Assembly (NCBI GenBank): GCA_035999765.1
Contig: CP108521.1
Span: 10,354,001-10,418,000 of the forward strand
Direction: 5' to 3'
Origin: Streptomyces sp. NBC_01231
GTDB lineage: Bacteria; Actinomycetota; Actinomycetes; Streptomycetales; Streptomycetaceae
Length of the DNA: 64,000 nucleotides
A model generated the notes under the pieces. That model saw only the letters and a program-made list of their open reading frames with translations, made no database searches and had not been told where the DNA came from. How positions within the stretch are numbered: the first letter of the stretch is position 1; the number at the start of each line of letters is the position of its first letter. This document shows positions 8,267 to 16,501 of this stretch, in pieces. The translations under genes were made by a program, and so were the position numbers.

Positions 8267-8635
8267 TCAGCAGGTCGCGGAGGCGGGCAGACCGCCGTAC
8301 TGGTCGCCCTTGAGGTAGACGGCGCTGACGTAGCCCTCGACGAGCTGCACCCAGACGTCGTTGACGTAGCCGTTGTCACGGATGGTCTCGCCGTGCTTCC
8401 AGCAGTAGGCGCCGCGCGGCTGGCCGGCCGCGACACTGCCGACCTTGTCGTACGAGGTCGCCGGGCCCGAGCGGACGTTGACCGTCTCGTACGGCTCGAC
8501 CGCGTACGGAGCCGCCAGTGCGGTGGCGGAGCCCCGGTCGGGGGCGGCGACGGCGGACGTGGCCGCGATCGGGCCGAGCAGGGCGAGCGCGCCGGCGCCG
8601 ACGAGTGCGGCCCTGGCGATGGTGCGAGTGGGCAT
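8267..8635 (-). CDS. Small secreted SH3-like protein, paralogue of the adjacent gene
   Basis: The start chosen is the ATG giving MPTRTIARAALVG, with AGGGGG 8 bp upstream; an upstream in-frame start would spoil the signal peptide. It has 122 residues with a Sec signal (about 1-32, cleavage near SAVAAPD). The mature part carries the SH3-like pattern ETVNVRSGPATSYDKVGSV and then WVQLVEGYVSAVYLKGDQ, ending in a C-terminal cysteine. It is the first gene of a minus-strand pair with 7849-8223. Function unknown. Confidence 0.78.
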   Translation of the reverse strand: MPTRTIARAALVGAGALALLGPIAATSAVAAPDRGSATALAAPYAVEPYETVNVRSGPATSYDKVGSVAAGQPRGAYCWKHGETIRDNGYVNDVWVQLVEGYVSAVYLKGDQYGGLPASATC

Positions 8636-8806
8636 GATGTGTTTCCCCCTGTGGTCATGTGGTCTGCGCGGCACCTGGCCGGCACTCAGCACGATAGGGA
8701 GAGGAGAGGCCCCGCGGTTCCTGACAGATGTCAGGGACCGCGCGAGGACAGCGGTGTAGGTGCGGGAGTCAGCGGCCTTCGTTTGCGGGCGGTCAGCGGT
8801 CAGCGG

Positions 8807-9649
8807 TCAGCGGTGTGCGGGAGCCGGTGGCGCCGTCGCCTCGGGTGCCGTCGCCGGGCACGGCGCGGAGGTGCGCCTGGGCAGCAGCGCGAGGTGCTCC
8901 TCGCGCACCAGATTGAACCGCAGGGCCAGCGTCACCACGTCCTCGCGCTTGGCACCCACCCGCCCGCCGTCCCTCGGGCCGGCCGCCGGCAGGTCGTCCT
9001 CGTGGACGCTCCGCAGCCGGAGCTTCGCGGCCGTCAGATAGTCGATGTGGTAGTTCACCGCCGAGCGGGTCAGGTCACGGCACGACTCCAGAGGACGCAG
9101 CCGCTCGACGATCTCCCCGGCGCCGGGCAGGGCCGCACCGGAGGAACTGCGCAGCCTCGGCTCGCACAACGCGACCAGGACCAGGAAGTACTTCGACGTC
9201 GGGTCGAGGGAGAAGGGACTGACGGTCCGCTCGCCGTGGTCGGGACCCGCCCCGTCCGGCGCGTAGGCGTGCTGCGGTGCGAAGACCTTGAACGTGGAGG
9301 TGCCGTCCAGCGCCGGCAGTACCACTCTGGAGAACTCGAACGGGACGGGGGCGCCGAGTCGTCCCGGGGCGACCTTGATGTACTCGCCGGCCCCTTCGAG
9401 GTTCTCCACCACATAGGTGGAGGTGGCGCTGAAGTTCGACAGGCGCCAGAAGTCCCCGGCGGCCTCGATGCGTCCCGCAAGGCGCGACACCCCTGGATCG
9501 GCCAGCACGATGGCGGGCGCGTCGCCGGGCGCCCCCCGGCCGAAGTCCTTCGTCTCACCGGGCCCCATGTGGATCAGCCGCGGCTTCCGGTGAATTCCGC
9601 TGTGATGCGCCGCTGTGTCGTCGGGCAACTGCACGATAACGGTGTCCAT
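8807..9649 (-). CDS. FHA-like domain protein with C-terminal helix-turn-helix-like region
   Basis: The start chosen is the ATG giving MDTVIVQLPDD, with GGGAAG upstream; 280 residues, cytoplasmic. Residues about 25-140 have an FHA-like pattern: IVLADPGVSRLAGRIEA, then FWRLSNFSATSTYVVENL. The C-terminal half (LDPTSKYFLVLVALCEPRL through SCRDLTRSAVNYHIDYLTAAKLRL) looks like a helical, winged-helix-type segment. FHA domains bind phosphothreonine, so this may read Ser/Thr kinase signals and bind DNA, but both ideas are inference. No kinase gene is nearby. Confidence 0.6.
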   Translation of the reverse strand: MDTVIVQLPDDTAAHHSGIHRKPRLIHMGPGETKDFGRGAPGDAPAIVLADPGVSRLAGRIEAAGDFWRLSNFSATSTYVVENLEGAGEYIKVAPGRLGAPVPFEFSRVVLPALDGTSTFKVFAPQHAYAPDGAGPDHGERTVSPFSLDPTSKYFLVLVALCEPRLRSSSGAALPGAGEIVERLRPLESCRDLTRSAVNYHIDYLTAAKLRLRSVHEDDLPAAGPRDGGRVGAKREDVVTLALRFNLVREEHLALLPRRTSAPCPATAPEATAPPAPAHR

Positions 9650-10307
9650 TACACACTTCCCCCGTCGTGGTCGTCGAAATTCTAAAGGCGCCGTGGACAT
9701 TCCCGAGAGTCGCAACAGGCCGTTCTCCACCACTTGTTCTCGGGAACGCGCCCTTGCCGACAGGATCCGAACATCCGGTCCCTACGGTTCCGGCGAAGCC
9801 TGTCGCGCCGGCGATTGACCGCTGCCCGCAGACCCGGAAAGTTCAGCCGCCGTCGTCGTTTTCGCGATGCCCGCGCGAGTGGCCTGGTGACCCCTCCTGA
9901 CCTCGGTGCGGCACGCCGGTCCACGAAGGGTTCGCCAACCGAATGCGACTTGGACGACTCCTGCGGGATTCCGGGATATCCCAACCCGGCGGAACTGCGG
10001 TCCGACGCGCACGACCCGCACTACCCGTGCGACCAAGGCGTCGCCAAATCCCCCTGATCGTCCAGGAACACGGCCGTGGGGGCCAGGTGCGCACCGAGCG
10101 CGATTACGCCGCGGACTCGCCGAGGCATGCGATCGCCGACGGGCCGCCGCAGCTCTGCATCGGCGGGGTCGAGGACGAGCATCCGCCGCCACGCCCGCTA
10201 GCGACGTGATCGTTTGCTGTGTGGCACGCGCAAACCCGGGCAGCAGCACTGACGTGCGCCGGACGATCGGCGTGACACAGACGAAGTCGGTAGAAAGGCG
10301 GCAAATT
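9650..10307. other. Intergenic region without a recognisable gene
   Basis: This 658-bp stretch separates the divergent FHA-like gene and the ProP-like transporter. Open frames here are short or have no recognisable protein pattern. It must carry both promoters, but I see no clear operator or strong inverted repeat. Confidence 0.6.
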
Positions 10308-11846
10308 GTGGCAGACGTGAATCTTGAGGAACAGCCCAATCCGCCGAGCAAGGGAAACCTTCCGAAGTCCGTTGCCAAGCTGCCGCAGCAGGTCCGGGAA
10401 GAACTGACCCGACGGCTGCGACGGAACAAGCGCGCCTTCCGCGAGGAGGACGTCCAGGTCGTCGAACCGCCGCTGTTGAGGCGCGCGGTCGGCGCCTCGG
10501 CGCTCGGCAACTGCATGGAATGGTTCGACTTCGGCGTCTACAGCTACCTCGCCGCCACCATCGGCAAGGTGTTCTTCCCTGGCGCCTCACCGGCCGCCCA
10601 GGTCATCTCCTCCTTCGCGACCTTCGCCGCGGCGTTCGTGGTGCGCCCCCTCGGCGGCCTCATCTTCGGCCCGTTGGGTGACCGGGTCGGCAGGCAGAAG
10701 GTACTCGCCACCACCATGATCATGATGGCGGTCGGCACCTTCGCCATCGGCCTGATCCCGAGTTACGGCACCATCGGCATCGCGGCGCCCATCCTGCTGC
10801 TGCTCGCCCGCATGGTCCAGGGCTTCTCCACCGGCGGCGAGTACGGCGGCGCCACCACCTTCGTCGCCGAGTACTCCCCGGACCGACGCCGAGGCTTCCT
10901 CTCCAGCTGGCTCGACTTCGGCACCTTCACCGGCTACGCCCTCGGCTCCGCCCTGGTCACCGTGCTGAACCTGCTGCTCACCGACGCGGAGATGCTCTCC
11001 TGGGGCTGGCGGATCCCCTTCCTGATCGCCGGGCCGCTCGGGGTGATCGGTCTGTACATGCGGCTCAAGCTGGAGGAATCCCCGGCGTTCCAGCAGCAGT
11101 TGGACGAACACGAGAAGAGCCTCGCCCAGGAGTCTGCGGGCAGCGAGCTGCGGAGCATCGTCAAGGACCACTGGCGGCCGCTGCTGATCTGCATGGGCCT
11201 CGTACTGCTCTACAACGTGACCAACTACATGGTCACCGGTTTCCTGCCCACCTATCAGACGGAGACGTTGCACCGCTCGAGCAGCTCCGCGGACGTCCTG
11301 GTGCTGATCGGCATGGTGTGGATCGTGCTGCTGATCACCTTCCTCGGCCGGTTCAGTGACCGGGTCGGCCGACGGCCCCTCTACGGTGTGGCGGCGGCCG
11401 CGATGATCGTCCTCGCCGTCCCGTCCTTCCTGCTGATCAAGGCGGAGGGAACGTGGGCACCCATCTTCGGCGTGCTCATCCTCTCCACCCTGCTGGGCTG
11501 CTTCGCCGCACCGAGCGCCGCCACCCTGCCCGCCCTGTTCCCGACCGCCGTCCGCTACGCGGCCATGGGCATAGGCTTCAACTTCGCCGTCGCCGCCTTC
11601 GGCGGCACCACTCCGCTCGTGACCGAGGCGCTGGTCAGCGTCACCGGCGACGATCTGATGCCCGCCTACTACCTGATGCTGGCCGGGGTCATCGGCCTGG
11701 TGACGGTGAAGTTCCTGCCGGAGAGCGCCCAGGTGCCGCTGAACGGCTCGCAGCCGATGGTCGGTTCGCGGGAGGAACAGCGGGAACTGATCAGCACCAG
11801 CACGGACCTGTACCGGGTGTCACGGGAAACCACCGGGGTCCGCTGA
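10308..11846 (+). CDS. MHS-family MFS transporter, ProP-like osmoprotectant/metabolite:H+ symporter
   Basis: The start chosen is the GTG giving (V)ADVNLEEQPNPPSKGN, with AAAGG about 10 bp upstream; the open frame extends further but the extension is not protein-like. It has 512 residues: a charged N-terminal region of about 55 residues, then 12 predicted membrane segments. The MHS signature includes GASALGNCMEWFDFGVYSYLA, the RPLGGLIFGPLGDRVGRQ loop, and ARMVQGFSTGGEYGGATTFVAEY. ProP-type members import proline/glycine betaine with protons, but related proteins carry other metabolites, so the substrate is uncertain. It is monocistronic. Confidence 0.88.
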   Translation: MADVNLEEQPNPPSKGNLPKSVAKLPQQVREELTRRLRRNKRAFREEDVQVVEPPLLRRAVGASALGNCMEWFDFGVYSYLAATIGKVFFPGASPAAQVISSFATFAAAFVVRPLGGLIFGPLGDRVGRQKVLATTMIMMAVGTFAIGLIPSYGTIGIAAPILLLLARMVQGFSTGGEYGGATTFVAEYSPDRRRGFLSSWLDFGTFTGYALGSALVTVLNLLLTDAEMLSWGWRIPFLIAGPLGVIGLYMRLKLEESPAFQQQLDEHEKSLAQESAGSELRSIVKDHWRPLLICMGLVLLYNVTNYMVTGFLPTYQTETLHRSSSSADVLVLIGMVWIVLLITFLGRFSDRVGRRPLYGVAAAAMIVLAVPSFLLIKAEGTWAPIFGVLILSTLLGCFAAPSAATLPALFPTAVRYAAMGIGFNFAVAAFGGTTPLVTEALVSVTGDDLMPAYYLMLAGVIGLVTVKFLPESAQVPLNGSQPMVGSREEQRELISTSTDLYRVSRETTGVR

Positions 11847-11957
11847 ACCGGTGCTTCGGCCGAGGGCCGTCTCCCAGGCGGCCACGGTGTGGTGCACATC
11901 CATCCCGTGGCGGGCGTACAGCTCGGACGCCCCGGTGGCGTTCGAGGTGTCCACGCC
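11820..11957 (-). pseudogene. GNAT acetyltransferase 3'-end remnant
   Basis: On the minus strand, about 35 residues read GVDTSNATGASELYARHGMD and then VHHTVAAWETALG. This matches the C-terminal hallmark of GNAT N-acetyltransferases (V-N-ATG-x-LY-x-x-GM, then the last strand). Upstream on that strand the frame turns into low-complexity Pro/Arg/Ser sequence with no GNAT core, so the 5' portion is missing. It overlaps the end of the transporter gene by a few codons. Inference: a decayed or truncated gene. Confidence 0.55.
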
Positions 11958-12148
11958 CCGTCCGGGCGGGTCCCCCGTTATGTTTTCCGCGGTCCTGCAA
12001 AAGGGCCGCTGGCCTCCGGGCGGCGAAGGTCGCGAAGGTGTGCCGAAGCAGGATCCGTCCAGCGCTCGGCCCCGCGCGACAGGGACGCCCTCAAGGCTTC
12101 CTTCGTTGAGCCGGCTCGAGAGGCCCCGCGCGTCGGCGACCGAGGCGG

Positions 12149-12204
12149 ACACGGGGCGAGGGACACGGGGCGAGGGACACGGGGCGAGGGACACGGGGCG
12201 TAGG
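12149..12204. repeat. 14-bp tandem repeat, about 3.7 copies
   Basis: The unit ACACGGGGCGAGGG is repeated without change at 12149-12162, 12163-12176 and 12177-12190, with a partial fourth copy. It lies in the gene-poor stretch after the transporter. Confidence 0.9.
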
Positions 12205-12451
12205 GCGTTGGGGTGGCGATGCGGTCGGGCTCACCGGTGCGTTCTGTCGGACGCATCGAGGTGCCCGTCGCCCGGCGCGCACGAAGGCCACCATCGGAGC
12301 GCACGATGGCCACCACCGGCACGACCCGATACGACAGCCGCCGCGGTGCGAGTGAGGGTTCGCGCAACCTCCAGCCTGCGGTAAGCTTGATCCAGAACGC
12401 GGCGCCGAGCTTCCGGTGCTCGACGATGCGTTGGTGGTCCAAGGAAAGACG

Positions 12452-12536
12452 CCCCGCTTCCTGCGGGGAGATGCAGGTGCAAGGCCTGCCCAGCGCTCGA
12501 ACAGGAACCCCATCCCGCCCAGCGGGGTGGGGTTCC
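12452..12536. other. Three consecutive hairpins, possible structured RNA or element end
   Basis: Within 85 bp there are three inverted repeats. The first is CCCCGC/GCGGGG (12452-12468, 5-nt loop). The second is GCAGG/CCTGC (12473-12489). The third is a 15-bp stem (12504-12518 with 12522-12536, one G-U type mismatch, 3-nt loop). No gene adjoins them closely. They could be a terminator cluster, a structured RNA, or the end of a vanished insertion sequence. Confidence 0.45.
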
Positions 12537-13188
12537 CGCATGTAGGCACCCCTTCCTCAGCTCGCTGCGGGGACGCGAACGCGACCGCCGGGGAGCACGG
12601 AGAGCGCGCCGACTGCGGCTGTGCCAAAGAGTCATGAGAGACGAAAAACTGCGCCCACGGGTGTTGGCGATGACGCGATCCGCGGAGCCGGCCGTGTTCT
12701 CCACCCCGACCATGGCGGGGTGGGCGAGGGCGGTGAGGGTCAGACCCAGTGCACCGAACACGAACTGCTCGCGGCGTCGGCGCCCTCGTGGGCCGCAGCC
12801 CTCGTCCTGGACCTGTCGCGCACAAAAGGTGAGCACTGCATTTGAGCCAACCTGACCCTGGAAAAGGTGCAGACCTATAGTGGAGGGCGTCCTTTCCGCA
12901 GGCCGTCCAGCAGTGAGTCCGGACGCTTCGCCATGTGAATGAGTCAGCGTCAAAAACAATCTGTCTGCCGGTTGATTGTTCAACGGGTGCGCTGCGACAA
13001 TCCCCTCCCGGCCGGCGTCGCCACCCCCCGACGTATCGGCCGGTCGCCGAACAAGGCACCAGTCTCACGGACATTCGAATCACGCGAATTTCGTATTCAC
13101 GAACCCCCCACAAGTCCGCACAGGGAATGACTCGGGTGCGCCTCGGCGCGCGCCTTGAGCCGCTGGGTCGGCAGCTCGAACGAGTCGG

Positions 13189-13659
13189 ATGCGCGGCGAC
13201 GAGCAGCAAAGAAGGTGCGTATTGTCAGGGCACTCCACGCCGTTCGGCGGACCGACGCCACATCCCGACGCGGCCCCCGGACATGCCGAGCTTCGATCCG
13301 TGTCCCACGATCCCGCCTATGAGTCACTCCGTCGCACCCACCGTCGATTCTCTGTCAGGGCGACAGCCGTCGCCGTGGGTGGATTCCTCTCGTACGTCCT
13401 GCTGTCCAGCTTCGTGCCCGACCTGATGAACGTGTCCCTGAGCGGCCACTTCACTCTCGGACTGGCCCTGGGCCTTGGGCAGTTCGTGCTGATGGCCGTG
13501 ATCGTGTGGCGTTACCTCGTCCATATGCGTACCCGCGTCGCACCGGTGGCCCGCGGGCTGCGCGGACTGGCCCGTCACCAGGAGGAGGTCGCGGCGCGAG
13601 GGCGTGCGACGGCCGAGCCGCCGGTGGTCCCCGGAGCGGGGGAGTACCGCCCGTGGTGA
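13189..13659 (+). CDS. DUF485 inner-membrane protein, partner of the symporter
   Basis: The recognisable part starts near the GTG at 13300 (SHDPAYESLRRTHRRFSVRA) and includes two membrane segments (VAVGGFLSYVLLSSF and LGLALGLGQFVLMAVIVW), with the DUF485 end WRYLVHMRTRVAPVARGL. The start is uncertain: the ATG at 13189 gives 156 residues, while the TTG near 13222 has AGAAGG upstream, and 13300 lacks a clear site. DUF485 (YjcH-type) genes typically precede a solute:sodium symporter and are thought to assist it. Its stop codon overlaps the start of the next gene, so they are translationally coupled. Confidence 0.78.
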   Translation: MRGDEQQRRCVLSGHSTPFGGPTPHPDAAPGHAELRSVSHDPAYESLRRTHRRFSVRATAVAVGGFLSYVLLSSFVPDLMNVSLSGHFTLGLALGLGQFVLMAVIVWRYLVHMRTRVAPVARGLRGLARHQEEVAARGRATAEPPVVPGAGEYRPW

Positions 13660-15257
13660 CGACCGGAGCCGCGGTCGAAGATCGCTTCAGTCTGCAACTG
13701 ACGCTCGTGCTCTTTCTGTCCGTGGTCGTGGTCTCCCTGTTCACGGCTCTGCTGACCGCACCCCAACGCGACGAGATCAGCGAGTTCTACCTCGGTGACC
13801 GCACCATGACACCGCTGCGCAACGGGCTCGCGATGTGCGGGGACTACCTGTCGGCCGCGACGCTGCTGGGCAGTACCGGGCTGGTCGCCCTGACCGGGTA
13901 CGACGGACTGCTGTACTTGTGCGGCACCGCCGTCGCCTGGATGATGGTCCTGCTGCTGATCGCCGAACCCCTCCGCAACACTGGCAGGTTCACCCTGGGC
14001 GACACGCTGGCGCTGCGTCTGCCACGCAAGCAGCGGCCTGTGCGGCTAGCCCTGGCGGTCTGCACGCTGACCATCGCCACCCTCTACCTGGTGGCACAAC
14101 TCGTCGGCAGCGTTGCTCTGTTGACCCAGTTCACCGGCGAGCCCAGTCCCGCCACCCGCACCCTGTGCGTCGTCGTCATCGGCACCATCGTCATCGTGTA
14201 CGCCGCCATCGGGGGTATGCCCGGAGCCACTTTCATCCAGATCGTCAAGGCCGTGATGCTGGTCTCGGGAGTCAGTGTCACGGCCGTGATGGTCCTGCAG
14301 CACTTCGACTGGAACGTCGGCGCCCTGCTCGCCGCCGCCGCGGACAACAGCGGTTCGGGAACGCGGTTCCTGAAGCCCGGGCTGCGCTACGGCGGGAGCA
14401 CCAACAGCAAACTGGACTTCCTCAGCCTGCAGTTGGCCATCGTGCTCGGCCTGGCCGCGCTTCCGCACGTGATGATGAGGCTGCTCGCCCCGAAGTCGGG
14501 CAGGGTCCTGCGCTCCTCGGTGGTCTGGGCCATGGGGCTGGTCAGCCTGGTCTGCCTGGCCGCGGGCATTCTCGGCCTGGGCGCCACCGCCATCGTGGGC
14601 CGGGACACCATCGTGCAGACCGACCGCAAGGGAGACGCCGCCGTCCTGCTGCTGGCGCACGCCCTCGGGGGCGGCGTCCTCACCGCCCTGCTGTCCTGTC
14701 TGGCCTTCGTGACGCTGCTGGCTGTCGCGGCCGGCCTCACCCTGGCCGCGGCCTCCTCTCTCGCTCATGACGTCTACGGCGAGGTCATCCGCAAGGGCAG
14801 GGCGAAACAGACGGAGGAACTGGCCGTGGCCCGGCTCTCCGCGGCCGTCATCGGTGTCCTCGGCATGCTGCTCGCACTGATCTCCTGGGGCGCGAACACG
14901 GCCACGCTGGCGTTCCTCGCCTTCGCCATCGCCGCGTCCGCCATCCTGCCGACGCTCGTGTACACCTTGTTCTGGCGGCGCTTCACCGCGCAGGGCGCTC
15001 TGCTCAGTCTCTGCGGAGGCCTGCTGTGCTCCGTACTGCTCGTCGTCTTCTCTCCCGTCGTCTCCTCCACCCCCGCGTCGCTCTACCCGGCCGCCGATTT
15101 CGCCTGGTTCCCGTTGCAGAACCCTGGCATCATCTCCATCCCCGCCGGTTTCCTCCTCGGCTGGCTCGGCTCCATACTGAGCCGGGGCGAAGACCCCGAA
15201 ATCTACGAGGACTTCGAGACCCGTACCCTCGTCGGAGCCGACCAGGACCTGTCCTAG
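13653..15257 (+). CDS. Solute:sodium symporter, ActP-like monocarboxylate permease
   Basis: GTG at 13653 (or the adjacent GTG at 13656) with GGGGGAG about 9 bp upstream; 534 residues. About 13 membrane segments can be counted, with the SSS signature EFYLGDRTMTPLRNGLAMCG, then GDYLSAATLLGSTGLVALTG and ALPHVMMRLLAPK. The combination with an upstream DUF485 gene is the acetate permease layout (YjcH-ActP), so acetate, propionate or another short monocarboxylate is the likely substrate. A separate acs gene is not next to it, which weakens the acetate call. The C-terminus is acidic and soluble. Confidence 0.85.
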   Translation: MVTTGAAVEDRFSLQLTLVLFLSVVVVSLFTALLTAPQRDEISEFYLGDRTMTPLRNGLAMCGDYLSAATLLGSTGLVALTGYDGLLYLCGTAVAWMMVLLLIAEPLRNTGRFTLGDTLALRLPRKQRPVRLALAVCTLTIATLYLVAQLVGSVALLTQFTGEPSPATRTLCVVVIGTIVIVYAAIGGMPGATFIQIVKAVMLVSGVSVTAVMVLQHFDWNVGALLAAAADNSGSGTRFLKPGLRYGGSTNSKLDFLSLQLAIVLGLAALPHVMMRLLAPKSGRVLRSSVVWAMGLVSLVCLAAGILGLGATAIVGRDTIVQTDRKGDAAVLLLAHALGGGVLTALLSCLAFVTLLAVAAGLTLAAASSLAHDVYGEVIRKGRAKQTEELAVARLSAAVIGVLGMLLALISWGANTATLAFLAFAIAASAILPTLVYTLFWRRFTAQGALLSLCGGLLCSVLLVVFSPVVSSTPASLYPAADFAWFPLQNPGIISIPAGFLLGWLGSILSRGEDPEIYEDFETRTLVGADQDLS

Positions 15258-15477
15258 GAGTATTCGGGATGTTTGGCCCCGAGAAGTCATTGACGACCAG
15301 ATCGCGTTCGCCACTCCGAATTCCCGCTGCCTCCTGGGAGTTCGGTGGCGGATGTGTGGAGTTTGCGTTCCTCTTTCATGCCCAGGAGGTGCGTGGTTTG
15401 TGCGGTGTACCTTCGGAAAGCGCCGGTGACCGGTGCGGACTTGCGGCAGGATCTCTCGTGCAGTAATCAGGTGAACC

Positions 15478-16137
15478 ATGAACTTGTTCAGTCGTGGCAA
15501 CGTGTTCCGACGCCCGGAGCCCACCGCCGCCCCCCACCCCCACACCCGGTCGACGGGCGCCGCCTCGGCCGTTCTTCCGGAGCCCGGTCTGTCGGCGCTG
15601 ACCGGAGAATGGGTCATCGACCCGGCACACAGCAGGATCGGCTTCTCCGTGCGGCACGCCATGGTGACGACGGTCCGCGGCGCCTTCACCGACTACCAGA
15701 GCCGCCTCTACTTCGACGGTCGCGATCCGGCTCGCTCGAAGGCGGAGATCATCGTGTCCACCGCCGGCGTCGACACCGGCGTGGAACAGCGCGACGCCCA
15801 CCTGGTGGGCCGCGACTTCCTGGACGCCGCGACCTACCCGCGCCTGCGCTTCACCAGCACCGCCGTCGAGGTGTCCGGCAACGATGTCTACCGCATGACC
15901 GGCGACCTCACTATCAAGGCCGTCACCAGGCCGGTCGTGCTGGAACTCACCTACATAGGGCACGTCACCGACCCCTTCGGCTACGAACGTGTCGGCTTCG
16001 ACGGGACCACCACCATCAACCGCTCCGAATGGGGTCTGACGTACAGCTCCAAACTCGCCGAAGGCGGCGCCATGGTGAGCGAGAAGGTGCGCCTGCAACT
16101 CGACATCGCCGCTATCCGCGCCATCCCCGGCGCCTGA
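15478..16137 (+). CDS. YceI-family lipocalin-like protein
   Basis: ATG start with a weak upstream site; 219 residues without an obvious signal peptide. The YceI fold is clear: GEWVIDPAHSRIGFSVRHAM, then VRGAFTDYQ, then STAGVDTGVEQRDAHLVGRDF, with the final strands YTSKLAEGGAMVSEKVRLQ-like sequence. Family members bind isoprenoid quinones or amphiphiles and are often induced by stress. The N-terminal 45 residues are an extra proline-rich region. It is 220 bp downstream of the symporter, probably with its own promoter. Confidence 0.88.
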   Translation: MNLFSRGNVFRRPEPTAAPHPHTRSTGAASAVLPEPGLSALTGEWVIDPAHSRIGFSVRHAMVTTVRGAFTDYQSRLYFDGRDPARSKAEIIVSTAGVDTGVEQRDAHLVGRDFLDAATYPRLRFTSTAVEVSGNDVYRMTGDLTIKAVTRPVVLELTYIGHVTDPFGYERVGFDGTTTINRSEWGLTYSSKLAEGGAMVSEKVRLQLDIAAIRAIPGA

Positions 16138-16501
16138 CCACGCGGCCGACGCCGGCGCGCCGATCGTCCCGGTGCTCGCGTGCGGCGGCGAGTCGGGCGA
16201 GGGGAAGCCGACGGCGACGGGCGGTGTGTGTCGGCGACGAAGGCGACCTGGTCGGACGGGGGTTGGGTAGCGACGGGGGCGTTCTCCATGCCGCCCGTCA
16301 CCGCCCGCCCCACCCTCGGCCGAGCCGAACGGTGGAGAACAGGTCGAGCGCGCGCTCATCAGGTCAAGCGTCCCGGACTCTTGACTCGGAATGCGCGCGC
16401 CGCGATCCTCGTCGCATATGTTGCGCCGGTCATGACAACTCGCTGGGCAGTCAGGGTGCCTTCGTCGACCGTGCCATCCCGCCGATCGAGGGACGTGGGC
16501 A
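16138..16501. other. Intergenic region upstream of the secreted dipeptidase
   Basis: A 364-bp gap. I see no gene with a plausible start and no strong hairpin. It should contain the promoter of the downstream dipeptidase gene. Confidence 0.5.

Larger units (their letters stand above)
11958..13188. other. Gene-poor stretch of about 1.2 kb
   Basis: Several overlapping frames are open here on both strands, but none shows a recognisable domain, and all are rich in Arg/Pro/Ser as expected of shadow frames in GC-rich DNA. The stretch holds the 14-bp tandem repeat and the triple hairpin listed separately. The final 300 bp (about 12840-13140) is noticeably less GC-rich and probably carries the promoter of the DUF485/symporter genes. 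A decayed mobile element is possible, but I cannot identify one. Confidence 0.5.

Noticed and set aside
12091..13209. Minus-strand frames across the gene-poor island, considered as transposase remnants
   Set aside because: No DDE, HUH or TnpB motif could be recognised in any frame, and no terminal inverted repeats with target duplication were seen.
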